Below, one piece after another: positions 1-11,110 of a DNA stretch of 64,000 bases; the first letter of the stretch is position 1, and the number at the start of each line of letters is the position of its first letter. The position numbers and the translations under genes were made by a program. This DNA is from Biomphalaria glabrata (lineage: Eukaryota > Mollusca > Gastropoda > Planorbidae), in NCBI RefSeq assembly GCF_947242115.1, contig NC_074725.1:12162511-12226510 (forward strand), read 5' to 3'. Below the pieces are notes generated by a model. It did not search any database. It was not told the DNA's origin and saw nothing but the letters and a program-made list of their open reading frames with translations.

Positions 1-50
1 CTGGTTCGAAAGCCAAGCGCTTTACCGCTAAGCCACCGCACTTCCCACTT
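1..50 (-). repeat. tRNA-derived SINE head (family A), cut by window edge
   Basis: Read on the minus strand, this edge begins with a tRNA-like promoter: an A-box-like word TGGCTTAGCGG followed by GTAAAGCGCTTGG and the start of a B-box-like TTCGAA. The same head occurs in the fuller copies near 46.4 kb and 57.5 kb. The body would lie left of the window. Confidence 0.7.
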
Positions 51-532
51 TTGCTTATGTGGTTGGTTATTCCTTACAGACAAAGTGTGTGTGCGTATTC
101 CTAAGGTTTGGAGCACATACCTTTATATATCTGGTAATTGAACATCAAAAATAAGTGTAGCCTATTCTCGTCTCAAAACTATTATTTTGCAATTTTTAGA
201 TACATAATCTAGAAAGCTCTAAATTCTAGGTAATCAATCTATTTAAATGTACATAAGGTGATTAAAATCAACAGATAGAATTATTTCGATCTAGGATTTT
301 TCAAACAATGGAAACTAACAGGAAATGGCTTTGTTTCATATATTAGCGTGAATATATAGTTCTGTGATTAATAGCCCATTCTATAGATAATCCGAGAAAT
401 GATTTTGATTATTTCTAACCCTTGAAAACTAAAGATCATTACTTTATAAGACAGAAAAGATTGATTGGGGCGACTTCCCTTAGAGCTTGAAAAAAGAGTT
501 ACGTAAAATTATATATATATATATATATATAT
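51..532. other. AT-rich spacer ending in an (AT)n microsatellite
   Basis: No gene is seen. An (AT)n run of about 12 units at 509-532 directly abuts the 3' end of the minus-strand LINE that follows, so it may be the LINE's tail rather than an independent microsatellite. Confidence 0.6.
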
Positions 533-1372
533 GGCTCCTTTTGTCTCGAAAGGCAATGGATGCGCCCAAGTGAGTCACTGGTTTTGGCTTAATCTTGAGA
601 CGGGGCAGAATCTGGTGTGGCTAATCAAGCCAATTCTAGAACGGCAGACTTTGCCACAATTCGTACATGTGTATGCCTCTGATTTAGGGCTAGCAGACAG
701 GGCAGCTTTCTTTTTTTCCCTCTTGATTAAAGCCGCTTCAATTCTTTTGTTCTCAGCAAGGGTTGTCCCAGCACGCACAGTCTGTCTCCATGCACTCCGG
801 TCTTTGGCTATGTTTTCCCACATACTTTCACTGATGCCTGAGGCTCTCATGTCTCGCTTGCAGACATCTCTATATGTTAGTCTTGGGCGGCCCTTGGGTC
901 TGACTCCTTCCACAAGCTCAGCATATAAGATATCTTTCGGGATTCTACCAACTGGCATGCGGGTGACATGTCCGAGCCAGCGTAATCTTCTTTGTGTCAG
1001 GAGAGCATACATGCTGTTCATATTGGCCAATCTCAAAACTTCCTGATTGGAGACATGGTCCCTCCAAGAGATGCCCATTATGCGTCTCAGGCAGCGCAAG
1101 TGGAAACTATTCAATCTGTGCTCTTGGTACATGTATGTTGACCAGCTTTCACTGCCATAAAGGAGAGTGCTCATAACACAGGCGTTGTAGACTAGGATTT
1201 TGGTTGCTGTGGTCAATTTACCATTTTCCCAGACGCGCTTGGAGAGTTTTGCCAATGCTGTGGTAGCTTTTCCTATCCTTTTTGTCAGCTCGATGTCTAA
1301 GTCTAGGTTACTGACAATTGTTGAACCCAAGTAGGTAAATTCCTGCACCACTGAAAGGGTGTGGTTCCCAAT
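533..1372 (-). mobile_element. 5'-truncated LINE, C-terminal part of ORF2
   Basis: A minus-strand frame (1351 to 575, 258 codons) encodes the segment that follows the reverse-transcriptase core in many animal LINEs: the FTYLGSTI motif, then YGSESW, then LRRIMGISW, then RRLRWLGHVTRMP. A terminal zinc-finger-like Cys/His pattern (CTNCGKVC, then H and C) follows. Similarity runs a little upstream of the first ATG to about 1372, and there the element stops, which is ordinary 5' truncation. The last 230 codons are uninterrupted, so the copy is fairly young. The exact clade cannot be settled by eye. Confidence 0.85.
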
Positions 1373-1554
1373 TTGTATTATAGGTATTTATTTATATATA
1401 TAAAAGTTTATGATGTATATATAGATCTGTGGTTAGGAGTTACTTATCTTCTTAAACTTAGTATAGATCTAGATCTAATCCTTCTGTGGCCAACTTATTT
1501 TCTGGGTGGTCATCTGTTACCACCTCTTTGGATAATATTGCAATGCAGTAAGCT
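1373..1554. other. AT-rich spacer
   Basis: No gene or repeat is recognised apart from a short TAGATCTAGATCT word near 1463. Confidence 0.4.
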
Positions 1555-1741
1555 CAGTGTCGTAGCTAGGGTGGGGGAAAGGGGAAGAATTTGAAAATCC
1601 CCCCCCCGGGCCCCCACTAGAAGGGGTCCCCAAATGAGTGTTTTTTACATTAAATATTACGCAAAATGCAGGGGCCCCCAAAGAGGTCAAGGCCCCTCGA
1701 AAATGATGGAAAATTCCTAGCTACGCCCCTGAATAGGCTAT
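1555..1741. mobile_element. 187-bp hAT-type MITE
   Basis: The ends are inverted repeats: CAGTGTCGTAGCTAGG on the left (1555-1570) and CCTAGCTACGCCCCTG on the right (1726-1741), which match at 14 of 16 positions when one is reversed. The 8 bases outside the left end (AGTAAGCT) and right end (AATAGGCT) agree at 6 of 8 positions, as expected for a worn 8-bp hAT target-site duplication. The inside is G/C-run rich and non-coding. Confidence 0.85.
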
Positions 1742-1919
1742 AGGCCTATTGTACTTTTACTGACGTCCATTGTTGTTTAATCTCCAGACTTAGGTTTTCT
1801 ATTTTTTCCCTATTGTTTATGTTGTTGAAAATAGCGCTATATAAAAACTATTTTTTTTTATTAATAACATTAGTATATGCCGTTATTATTAATTTTGTTT
1901 TGTTTCCATTTGTTTCAGA

Positions 1920-2132
1920 TCATGATTTTAAAGCAGCTTGGACAGAGATGAACTGAAGAAAAAAAAAACTTTTTAATGACGCTCAAAAATTAGCTTACCT
2001 CTCAAATTGCAGACTTAAAACATATAGTCATAAGAATCTATTTGCATTACTTCATAGAGAATGCATGACCAGGAATGCCTTAACAAATTGGGATAACTAT
2101 ATATAAATAAGACAAAGACACCTGTCTGCTTT
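1920..2132 (+). other. Probable 5' untranslated exon of the ARAP-like gene
   Basis: A plausible 3' splice site (TTTGTTTCAG, ending about 1919) precedes a stretch without any long frame that runs into the ATG at 2133. This would place an intron in the 5' UTR, as in many snail genes. It is inferred from the splice motif only. Confidence 0.4.
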
Positions 2133-4976
2133 ATGCTGTCCAATAGCTTAGAAATGTGTACACTGGAGAAAGTTGTGGTCGGCTCAGAGAAGCTTTCAGT
2201 TTGCCCTCAACCTCCTCCTCGCTTCAAGAAAATTGCCCGCCTGTCTCAACTAACATTGGACCAAGATAAAACCCGAGATACAAAAGTTAACGAGCTACCT
2301 TACTTGGAGGAACTCGGGAATGATACAAAGCAAAGAGCGATTGAAAATGCTCCAAATCCCAACACTTCTGACAGTTCTAAACAAATATCTAACGATATAA
2401 ACCAACAAAAAAATCCAAAGCCTGTAGCTAAACCAAGAACCAAATATAGAACGGCACAGGACCAAAAAACTGTAACAGAATCAGAACCATTTGAGCACAC
2501 AGACACAATTCCTCCGGAACCCGAAGATAATGCATTCCAGAACACTTATAGCACATTTGAAGGTTTCCTTGGTGAATCCCAAAGCGCGCCAAAACATTTC
2601 GAAAACGACGCTTGTGATAAGAGGAGCTGCAGTGATAGTCAAAGCTCAAATGAGTCGGTTTTCGATGGCGACTTATCAGAATTTGATCCCTTGAAAAGAA
2701 CAACATTGTACTTCGACCTGCTTAAGATTATCAACCCAAACAATCAAATACCTTGCAGCGACGGTGATTCTATCGGGCAGTCCTTTCCATGTCTTGACCC
2801 TTGGCCGTACAGTGACATTCAGAGAATTTCAGATTCAGGAGCTTTGACATTTCCAGATAATTTTAGTCCATTTGATTCGGATTTTTCTACTAACACAGAC
2901 CCTTTTGAAAATACGCATTTTTCTTCTGAGTGTCAGACGTTCAACACATCTATAAGTGAGACCAGTGTGTCATCGCCCAGCGAAAAAGGAAGCACATCCT
3001 CAGAAACTCCAATTTCATATCAAAACGACGAGAGCGATGATATTGAAAGCGGAACAAAGGTTCTACAAAGACGAAACGGTGTGATAAAATCAGCAAAGAA
3101 TTCAGACAGCCATTCTTGTTTTTCTAAAATCCCCCAAAGAAGTGGCTATTTGTTGAAGCAAGGTGGACAAAACTCAAACAGGGGTTGGAGAAAGCGCTGG
3201 GTTGTCTTCAACGGTACCAGCCTGCGCTATTTCATGGAGTCGTCTTCCCCTGTTTCCATCCGTATCATTCCAATAAAATGTATGGAGAAAGTTGAGGTGG
3301 ACATTAAACCGACTGACCGTGACAGCTTTAGGTTTAAGCTCTACACGAACATTAAAAAACGCGTTTTTCTCTTCTCCTCTGAGAAGAGCGACAACTGTAT
3401 TCAGTGGGCTCTTTCCCTAGGTGCAGCCATCACACAGTACCAAAAGTACGGTTGGTTTCAAAACGATTTGGGAAAACCAGACCAAGAAGGCTTTATCCGC
3501 ATCAATTCTAAAAAATATTACACCACGATCATGGACCAGAAGCTAACCTTCTATGACTCTATTGAAGACTATGGATATGGCTCTCCCTCTCATGAGATTG
3601 AACTAAACTTGGCGTCCATCAAAAAAGTCGTGGACGAGAAAAAGTTTAAGCTCAAACTGTCCACTAACAAAACATTTTTTGACCTCATGTTCGAGGACCA
3701 AGAGGACTTGCAACGGTGGACTACTGCCCTTGATACGGCCATCCATAAAAGCCTTTCCGATGACACTGTGCTGAAAAAGGTTCAGGAAAACGAAAGCAAC
3801 AGCCGATGTGCTGACTGTAGCTCCGAAACAGCTTACTGGGCATCCGTCATACTCGGCATTGTCTTGTGTGACAACTGTGCAGGGATACATCGCACTTTCA
3901 ATCTTAAACAGTCCAAGATAAGGTCGTTAAGAATGGATGTCAATGTTTGGACACCTTCCCTAATTGATTTAATGATTCAAATAGGCAATGCAAATGCTAA
4001 CGCTTTTTGGGAGTACAGTCTACCATCTGGCAGAAAGATCCAACCTTCGAGTACCATTGATGAAAGGAAAATATTTTTGACAGAAAAATACATAACGAAG
4101 AAGTTTTGCGAACCATTTGATTCAGGAGTTTCCGAAGAGAAACTCGCTTCGGACCTACTAACACTCTCCAAATCTGCAGATGTTATAGGTGTTATGAAGC
4201 TCTTGTTTAGCAACGACAACCTTCCACAGGAGCACATCTCTGCCGCTTATGAAACCGCCAAAGAAAATGGAAAAGGTTTAGTCGCCGAGTTTTTATTTCA
4301 GAACGGAGGAGACAGGCAACATCTGGATAACAGCTACAACGAAAAGCTTGAGGAGATCAAACTAACTGGCTTCCTTAAGAAAACTGGTCCCCAAGGTCGA
4401 CCATTAAAAAGATGGTGCGTTCTCAACCACGGCGCTCTAATGTATTACACGAATGAAAAGGGTTCAAAGTGCAAAGGTCTGATCCAAAGAAATGATATTT
4501 TATTGGTAAGGGTCAAAGATGCTCACGGTCTTCAATTTGAGATTAGCACGAAGATGAAAGACAATCGGGTGTTCACGTTCACCTCGGAGAGAAAAGAAGA
4601 CGTGCTGAGATGGGTCCAGGTGCTGACCAAGACTTTAATAGCCACTAGCGCATGGGACAAAGTGGACACAAATGACATTCTCGTTTCTGGGCTGGGGCAA
4701 ACACAAGAAGCCTCAGGCGAGGAGTGGCTTGACAGCTTTCTGGTATTGTCCAAGAGCTCTCTGCTCCGCATCAGGCCGAATCAGGAAATTGATGCATTAT
4801 CTTTAAGCAAAGTGCATAACATCAGCTGCGTTGCCGGCATACAGAACCAAGACAAGTACGTAGCAATCAGTACCTCAGAGAAAACGTTTCACATCAAGGC
4901 GAAATTGCAAAGAGACACCGAAAAGCTGTCGGAAGTGTTGAGTACCTTGTGCCGAAATCACCCAATCGACTCGTGA
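2133..4976 (+). CDS. ARAP-like Arf GTPase-activating protein lacking RhoGAP
   Basis: One uninterrupted frame of 947 codons. Residues 1-330 are low-complexity and polar, with a DPW motif at 222-224 and a DPF motif at 256-258, which resemble AP-2/clathrin adaptor-binding peptides. PH domain 1 is at about 335-434 (SGYLLKQGG, then WRKRWVVF) and PH domain 2 at about 450-540. The ArfGAP domain is at about 545-665, with zinc ligands C559, C562, C579 and C582 and the arginine finger R587 in GIHR. A short ankyrin-like stretch lies at about 675-725, PH domain 3 at about 742-836 and a weaker fourth PH at about 848-940. This is the order of ARAP proteins, which act on Arf GTPases at phosphoinositide membranes. 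Known ARAPs continue with RhoGAP, RA and another PH, often begin with SAM, and have many introns; here the protein ends before RhoGAP and the coding part is one exon. All key ArfGAP residues are present, so Arf-GAP activity is plausible. The family is confident, the exact orthology is not. Confidence 0.9.
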   Translation: MLSNSLEMCTLEKVVVGSEKLSVCPQPPPRFKKIARLSQLTLDQDKTRDTKVNELPYLEELGNDTKQRAIENAPNPNTSDSSKQISNDINQQKNPKPVAKPRTKYRTAQDQKTVTESEPFEHTDTIPPEPEDNAFQNTYSTFEGFLGESQSAPKHFENDACDKRSCSDSQSSNESVFDGDLSEFDPLKRTTLYFDLLKIINPNNQIPCSDGDSIGQSFPCLDPWPYSDIQRISDSGALTFPDNFSPFDSDFSTNTDPFENTHFSSECQTFNTSISETSVSSPSEKGSTSSETPISYQNDESDDIESGTKVLQRRNGVIKSAKNSDSHSCFSKIPQRSGYLLKQGGQNSNRGWRKRWVVFNGTSLRYFMESSSPVSIRIIPIKCMEKVEVDIKPTDRDSFRFKLYTNIKKRVFLFSSEKSDNCIQWALSLGAAITQYQKYGWFQNDLGKPDQEGFIRINSKKYYTTIMDQKLTFYDSIEDYGYGSPSHEIELNLASIKKVVDEKKFKLKLSTNKTFFDLMFEDQEDLQRWTTALDTAIHKSLSDDTVLKKVQENESNSRCADCSSETAYWASVILGIVLCDNCAGIHRTFNLKQSKIRSLRMDVNVWTPSLIDLMIQIGNANANAFWEYSLPSGRKIQPSSTIDERKIFLTEKYITKKFCEPFDSGVSEEKLASDLLTLSKSADVIGVMKLLFSNDNLPQEHISAAYETAKENGKGLVAEFLFQNGGDRQHLDNSYNEKLEEIKLTGFLKKTGPQGRPLKRWCVLNHGALMYYTNEKGSKCKGLIQRNDILLVRVKDAHGLQFEISTKMKDNRVFTFTSERKEDVLRWVQVLTKTLIATSAWDKVDTNDILVSGLGQTQEASGEEWLDSFLVLSKSSLLRIRPNQEIDALSLSKVHNISCVAGIQNQDKYVAISTSEKTFHIKAKLQRDTEKLSEVLSTLCRNHPIDS

Positions 4977-5055
4977 CTAAATTGCATGTTCAGTAGTCTT
5001 TATTGTAGTCAAATGGTAACTGGTACCATATCATACCAAAGGAAAACAATTAGAA

Positions 5056-5061
5056 AATAAA
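5056..5061 (+). terminator. Candidate polyadenylation signal AATAAA
   Basis: The first AATAAA lies 80 bases after the stop of the ARAP-like frame. An A-rich run follows about 10 bases later. Confidence 0.5.
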
Positions 5062-6292
5062 GTAATGGACAGAAAAAAAAAAGGCAAAACTAAAGATAAT
5101 GATGTACACTGCTCCATTCAGTCTTTCTAGATAATTGATTGTCTTGGCATGTGTCTGTTTCTTAATATTAATTTGAGTGAAAAAAATCCTTCTACCCCTA
5201 TTAAACGTGCAATATGATATAGTAAGTTCGTATACAAGAAATGATATTATCCGTAAATTTATACACATTTTCATGAAAAGGAATGTATTGAAAATATTGC
5301 TTATTTTATGAAGCGATTTCTCTATGTATTATAGATAATAAATGACTTTACAGTGACAAGGTAAATAGCGAGAAGGTGGTTTGCTATAGCATGTAATATA
5401 TTGTTTGTGTTATTTGTTTGTTAAGCAGTTTCCAGCAAGATACGTTCATATATCGCCTAGCTCTTTTTTTTTTCTAAACATCTTAAAAAAAAAAACAGAC
5501 TAAAAAGTTGAAATCTTGTTATATACCCGTAGAATCTACATGGAATATCAACCGCATATTTGTGATTAATCGTAAAGTGATTTTTTAAATATTTTTTAGA
5601 CATCCCTTTTTATGATTTATTTTCAATGCATTTACCAATTTACAAACCCAGAACCGGCAGTTTGGTGTTTTATAAGCATTATTAATAGATATGAGTTGCA
5701 CTTTGAAAGGAAAAAAATATTTGCTTTGATCTTCATTATTATCTTTTGAATATTAAAAAAAGAAGTGATTATACTCAACGCAATGAGTCCTCCGATGTGC
5801 AATCTTTGAAGTGACATGATTTATTTGCACTAAAAGATTTTGTGTGGGTTACTATTTTGCGACAATTTATTATTTGCCATTATATACATTTGTATCAATG
5901 TGTATAGATGTAGATACTGATTAAAATAAACATTTTCTTCATTTATCTTCAATATTTTGTTTTGACAAAAAAAAAAAAAGAGAAAGCAAATTTAAATTTT
6001 ATTTTAAACAAGATTTTGTAAAGCATATCTTAAAGGAAACATTGCGCATTGTGTGCAGCCTGCGACTTGATTGCCATCGACACATATACATAGTTTACAT
6101 ATATTTCTAATATTAAAAAAAAAGAAACTTGTAATTTGAATGATTCTGTGGATTTGTTTTAACGTTTTTTTTAATTAATACAAAGTTTTAAAACGTATTG
6201 AAAGTTTATATTGATGTTTAACATCTAAAGGACTAAAATAAAATTATCAGTCCTTTGTAAAATCTAATAGCTTCTAAATCAAAATGAAAAAC

Positions 6293-6324
<32 letters not shown>

Positions 6325-7224
6325 AAACAAAACAAAAATAAAAATAAAAAATACTTAAAAACAAAACAGTGTAATGAAATTTGTAATACCGTATACCCGG
6401 TATATAGATTAATAATAGTAAATCTGTGCGATTAGAAATATTTTTACCAATTGTTTTTGCTTGGCGCAATTTAACGTTTTTAGCTTTTCCAGTGCGCTAT
6501 GATCCCATCACTTGTCATGGACCAAATGAGAAAAATAAGGGAAAAGAAAAGAACGGGGTATCTGGGTAAATCTTAACGTGATTGCTTTTTAAATGCATTT
6601 TTTTTTTCGAATATGTGTACGACTCGAATTCGAGGGCTCAAACCTCAAGCCAATATACTAACCACTGTGCCAGCAAAGTGCTAACGAAAATAGTAGGTTT
6701 TATAGTTATTTAGTGTTAGTTTCAAATTTTCAAGTGACCGCCTAATTCTCTACACAAATTATAAAGGGGACTAATTCAACATATATACCACCACATCTTC
6801 GAAGTACAATCTCTTCCCTTGTTATATACTAAAACAAAATAATCTATTGCTAATAGTTAATTAACTAATTGGTTATTTTTTAAATTGACTCTTATTTTGC
6901 CATATGCAAGAAATAATTGTGCAAAATTTGAACTTGATCCCAGTTTGTGAAATGGTGTGAATAAACTTTTTACCAGACATAGTGAGTTGATATAAACTTT
7001 GTGTCCGTAATAGATTCTTCCGCAGTTTCCCTTTACAAAAATGTCCTTTAAATTAAAAAAAAACAACACTAGTACATTGATATATCTAACATTTATAAAT
7101 ACTGCAATATAAGTACACTTATAGATAGGCCCTAATCTTATACATTACAGACGTTCCACAAAAGAAAAGATTTCTACATCCTTCTATCAGCCATTTGTAG
7201 ATCTAGTCGTGCATGTTACAGATT
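5062..7224. other. AT-rich intergenic spacer
   Basis: About 2.1 kb with no supported gene. It holds poly-A and poly-T tracts and an (AT)n microsatellite at about 6293-6318. A worn tRNA-like patch is annotated separately near 6.6 kb. Short open frames here are AT-rich chance frames. Confidence 0.6.
6612..6684 (-). repeat. Possible tRNA-like SINE head
   Basis: On the minus strand the patch reads as a worn tRNA-like promoter: A-box-like TGGCACAGTGG, then GTTAG, then the B-box-like GGTTTGAGCCC. The spacing is shorter than in a tRNA and no acceptor stem closes, so this is a SINE remnant rather than a tRNA gene. Confidence 0.4.
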
Positions 7225-7400
7225 CTACATACTAGGTCATTTGTTTTCCTGGTTGAATCAGGCAACCCGTGCCATGCTCTAATGACATTAGAGAAAAAGG
7301 AGCACTCCTACAAATTTATACTAAGAATAAGAAATGTGCTTTTACCTTTCTGTCTAAGCGTATAGAAAAATGTGTTGGTCTTTACGTTAGTGTGTCAGTA
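7225..7400 (+). repeat. Interspersed repeat D, copy 1
   Basis: Shares blocks with 23215-23380: TTTTCCTGG, then an AATCAGG/ATTCAGC-like block, then CCATGC/CCATGA, then a GGAGC block, then AATAAGAAATGTGC. The family is not identified. The two copies are diverged. Confidence 0.6.
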
Positions 7401-7594
7401 GGTCTATACCTGTTTATCAACTATCTAAAAAGTACCAGTATTAAAATATTTACTGATAGGATTCTGCTTCGACAATTTATTTCAAGATCTTTTAGAAAAA
7501 AAAAACTATTCAAATGCAATAAGAATACATAATGCAATCAGACTCAAGGGTTGGAGCTATAAATAACTATGGTCTGCTGGAGGCCGATGTGGAC

Positions 7595-7695
7595 AGTATA
7601 TGGAGGCACTACTAACGATTGGACAAATGCGCTGGGTCGGACACTTATTCCCTCATAGCGGACGACCGCATGCCAAAGGCGATCTTTTTAGGCCC
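7595..7695 (+). mobile_element. Short LINE remnant
   Basis: Translation gives LLTIGQMRWVGHLF, then a GRPHAKGDLF-like tail. This is a decayed form of the RLRWLGHVTRMP segment seen in the LINEs at 0.6 kb and 29.3 kb. Only about 100 bases are recognisable. Confidence 0.6.
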
Positions 7696-7739
7696 ATGCT
7701 ATTTCAGCGGTTGCATCGAGCTATTTTATATCTAAATCT

Positions 7740-8226
7740 AAAGTGCTTTTTGGAACTGCCTCTGGTTAAGACCCTTAACGCTGATAAGTTTGATGACTAA
7801 TTGTGTTTGCAAATTAATATGTCGATAATTTTTGCAGCTTTGTGCAAACGTTTTAGATTTATGGTTGAGATATTCTTTATTAAAAAAAAAGTTTTTCTCA
7901 GTCTAGGATTGAGCTTTATCTTGTTCCAAGCATACCCAACACTCAACATAGTTCTTCGTAGCATTGAATAAATAGGCCTACTGGCCTGAGATTGTATCTT
8001 AGACTGAGTGTATTGTATGCCAATATGCATAATCTTCATTTACTTGAAACTTTATATAATGAGACAGTTTCAATAATTTATAGAGACATTTAGAATTATT
8101 TTTAATATAATTGCAATTTATATGTATATACTGTGGGCATACCTGATTTCTCTAGATGTCTGCGGGTCGCATAAAACACTCTGGTGGGCCGCATGTGGCG
8201 CGCGTAACGAAATTTGCCCACCCCTG
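7740..8226. mobile_element. Decayed hAT element, copy 1 (left end missing)
   Basis: Aligns over most of its length with 23840-24352: shared GGAACTGCCT, TTAAGACCC, CTTTGTGCA, ATCTTGTTCCAAGC, GAATAAATA and CCTGATTTCT blocks. It ends in TTTGCCCACCCCTG (8213-8226), the right terminus of a hAT family whose start CAGGGGTGGGCAA is seen in the other copy. The left end here is replaced by the LINE remnant. The minus strand carries the same decayed transposase piece. Confidence 0.75.
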
Positions 8227-8269
8227 CTGTAAGTGTTTTGAATTACAGCGAAATACAAAGCTATACAAG

Positions 8270-8695
8270 CAAAGAACTTTCAATGCTTCGAAAAGTAGGC
8301 TAATTAGGACAGGTTGGCTTGACACAAGAAGCGAGACTCCAAATGAAGTCATACCAAATTGGGATTCAGATATCAAAAACTTCGCATGGAATTAGGCCTA
8401 TATACCAAGATCTGAGAAGCTCAAAATAGGAACCAGTGAAATATGCCCATGTGGAGTGTCACCAGATAATGCAGACCATGTCCTTCAAAGCTGCATTCTT
8501 TACTAAGAGCCCCGTACAAGACACTGGCCCCAAAACACCCCAATAGAAAGAAAACAATATGGAGAGCTCCCTGATTTTGAAACCACTGCGCAGTTCATCT
8601 CATATATTGGTCTAGTCATCTGAACGCTCCAACATAAAATGAGATCGAGGAAGAAGAAGAGGAAAAATAAGAGAATAGTTAGCTTACGTTCATAC
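8270..8695 (+). mobile_element. LINE 3' end (different family)
   Basis: Translation shows the Cys-rich tail typical of the C-terminus of some LINE ORF2 proteins: ICPCGVSPDNADHVLQSC (8434-8493), followed by a short 3' region. The end is purine-rich (GAAGAAGAAGAGGAAAA near 8650-8670). The frame is broken by a stop shortly after the Cys motif. Confidence 0.65.
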
Positions 8696-8719
8696 ATGCT
8701 GAAGCTTTAACACGTCTCA

Positions 8720-9490
8720 CTTAGGAATAATGAAGTGTAAACAGAGTGCTACAGAAGTCGTGTTGTGGCCAGGCATGAATACGGACATTGAAGAGACAAT
8801 AAGATTATAGCAGGCTTGCTAAATATCGGAACCAACAAGTGTCACAACCATTAATACCTACCAAGACTCTAGAACTTTCATGCAGCATGGTTGGATGTGA
8901 TCTGTTACTTTGAGGGGGAAAAGTATGTGCTTCTAGTTGACTACTTTTTAAAGTTTATTGATGTCCTAAAACTGTCAAATGAAACTACATCAGAAATCTT
9001 CGATGCAATGAAGAATATATTCGCTTGCCATGGAATACCTATAAGATTAAGGTCAGATAGTGGACCATATTTTGGTTCAAGACAAGTCCTGAATTTCTTT
9101 AACCATGTGGAAAAGAGCTTGAAAAGTCGAGTCCTCGTTTTCAGAGATCAAATGGCGAGAAAGTGAAGAAACTGTGGCAGAAAAGTGAAGACAGATTTCT
9201 AATCGCTATAGACTACATAACAACTCAACTGACTAATATCGATGTGTCGCCAGCACAACTACTCATGGGACGCCGACCCAGATATCTATTACCTTCGAGT
9301 GAGGAAAAGCCAGATCTTAAGGTGGTGAAAAAACACTTCGGCACAGTCTCAGAAACACTATTATGACAAGAGGAAGGGAGTTAAGAATCATCAGTCCACT
9401 ACAAGACGGAACGACAGTCAGAATGCAACTTTGGTTCCAAACATACAAAGTCAAGATCATTTAATATCAGAAGTGGAAATCAGGCTTACA
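8720..9490 (+). mobile_element. Fossil Ty3/gypsy-like integrase region
   Basis: Translated pieces match the integrase of Ty3/gypsy elements: a W-PGM segment near 8765, then a D-x-Y-x-K-like core (VDYFLKFIDVLKLSN) and CHGIPIRLRSDSG, then a YNxxxHxxxxxSPxxLLMGRRPR-like tail near 9250. It is an isolated old fragment with several breaks and no LTRs visible. It is older than the copy at 52-56 kb, judged by its decay. Confidence 0.75.
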
Positions 9491-9829
9491 GAAGAAACAG
9501 CAAACACACCACGGTGTTTACTGAGAAAGCAAACAAATTTACAATACTTACGACTTTCCAGGTGACATCTCATAGCAGCCAGAACCACAAAGTCTAGTTT
9601 CTAGATAGTCAAAGATTACCAACAACGCTAGGTGTTGTAGAACCAACACCCACTCACTGGCGGATCCGGGGGGGGGGCGGTAGGGGCGATCGCCCCCCCC
9701 CTCGGCCGACCCCCCCCCCCGAAGGGGGGGGGGCGGACGAATTTTAGTATAGAATTCACACAATTTGTATAGGAATTCTTTACTTATGTTAATAATATAT
9801 ACTAATTATTTATATTTCAACCTATTTTT

Positions 9830-10400
9830 AGATTATTTCGCCCCCCCCTCTAGTATGTTGGCCGATTTGGTGGGGTCGGGAGGGGGCGATGGTATCAATC
9901 CTCCCCCCCCCCCCATAAACTTTCGAGTGGGGGGGGGGCGGTCCAATTTCTTTGTAGAAATCACAGCTTGCTAACAGAATCAATTAAATATCTATGTGAT
10001 TAAAACTTGTTATTGATATTTTAACCGATCTTTGTATTATGTCGTTCCCTGTTTGCCAATTTATCTCTACTGCCCTTCCCACCTAAACCTTTTGAGGGGG
10101 ATGGCGGTCCTACTTTAATGGAGAAATCATAGTTTGTGAACAAAATTAGTTGAATTAATATATAGATTTATATTATGTCGTTCGCCTTCTTGTATCTTGG
10201 CCGTTTCGGTGAGGTTGGGGGAGGGGGAAATTGCATGTACTGCCCTTCCCACTCTAGCCCTCTGAGTGGGGGGGGGCGGTCCTATTTTTATGGAGAATCT
10301 TAGTTTGTGAACAAAATTAGTTGAATATCTATATAATATAAACTACATATTGATATGTGAACTCATTGTATATTATGTCGTAACACACTCTAATCTCAAA
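9830..10400. repeat. Degenerate tandem array with poly-C/poly-G blocks
   Basis: Units begin at TTATKTCG words (about 9833, 10036, 10172 and 10373). They share a GCCGATTTGG-like block, a C-rich block, a block of the type CTTTYGAGTGGGGGG and GCGGTCC, then TAGTTTGTGAACAAAATTAG. Spacing varies between about 135 and 205 bases. Confidence 0.6.
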
Positions 10401-11110
10401 TTTTATCATTAGTAAAATTTAAATGAAAAAGGGTTGTACCAGGTGGGAGGGGCGATTCATGCAATCGCCTTTCCCCCATCGGACAAACCAATACTTTTTC
10501 TTTTTGTATTACAGTTAGGAAATTACAAAACAAAAACATCTGTCACTAATATAATTTATATATACTATAAATTAAATTCTTATATCGAGTCGCCATACCC
10601 CTATTCTTTAATGCCAAATGCAATCTTTAGCAGAAATTATTAAAGGAGCGAGGATTAATCGTTTTCACTCTACCGCCCCTCCCATTTCCAGATAGAGTTT
10701 ATGTAATTTCACATGAATTTATCATAACTATTTTTAGAAAGACTTTGCATTCAAAAAAAATAGAATTCAAACGAAATTTTTCAGTATAAGAGTCACGATT
10801 GAGATGAGTTCTAAACCCAAATCATTTTTTCATAGTCGCCTTTTTCTAACCTTTACTCAATCTGATATTTTTCTAGTTAAATAAATTTGGGATTATAACT
10901 CACAATTTATACTTTGATTTTATTGAATATTATTTATCGAATAATTTTTTTTCGGCGGAGATCCTCAAAGCCAAAATCTAAATATGTGGGGTATCTTATC
11001 TTTTCAAGGAACAAATTGGATTTTTTGCAATGTATTAAGGGCCTATAAATTCATATTAGAATATTTTTCAAGTACAACATTATTCAAAAGGTCCTTTTTT
11101 TAATAGTATG

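Noticed and set aside
1-50. Possible tRNA gene
   Set aside because: The A box and the start of a B box are present, but the same head is attached to SINE bodies elsewhere and no closed acceptor stem is visible.
531-1046. 171-codon plus-strand frame
   Set aside because: It is the antisense shadow of the minus-strand LINE, whose protein motifs are clear.
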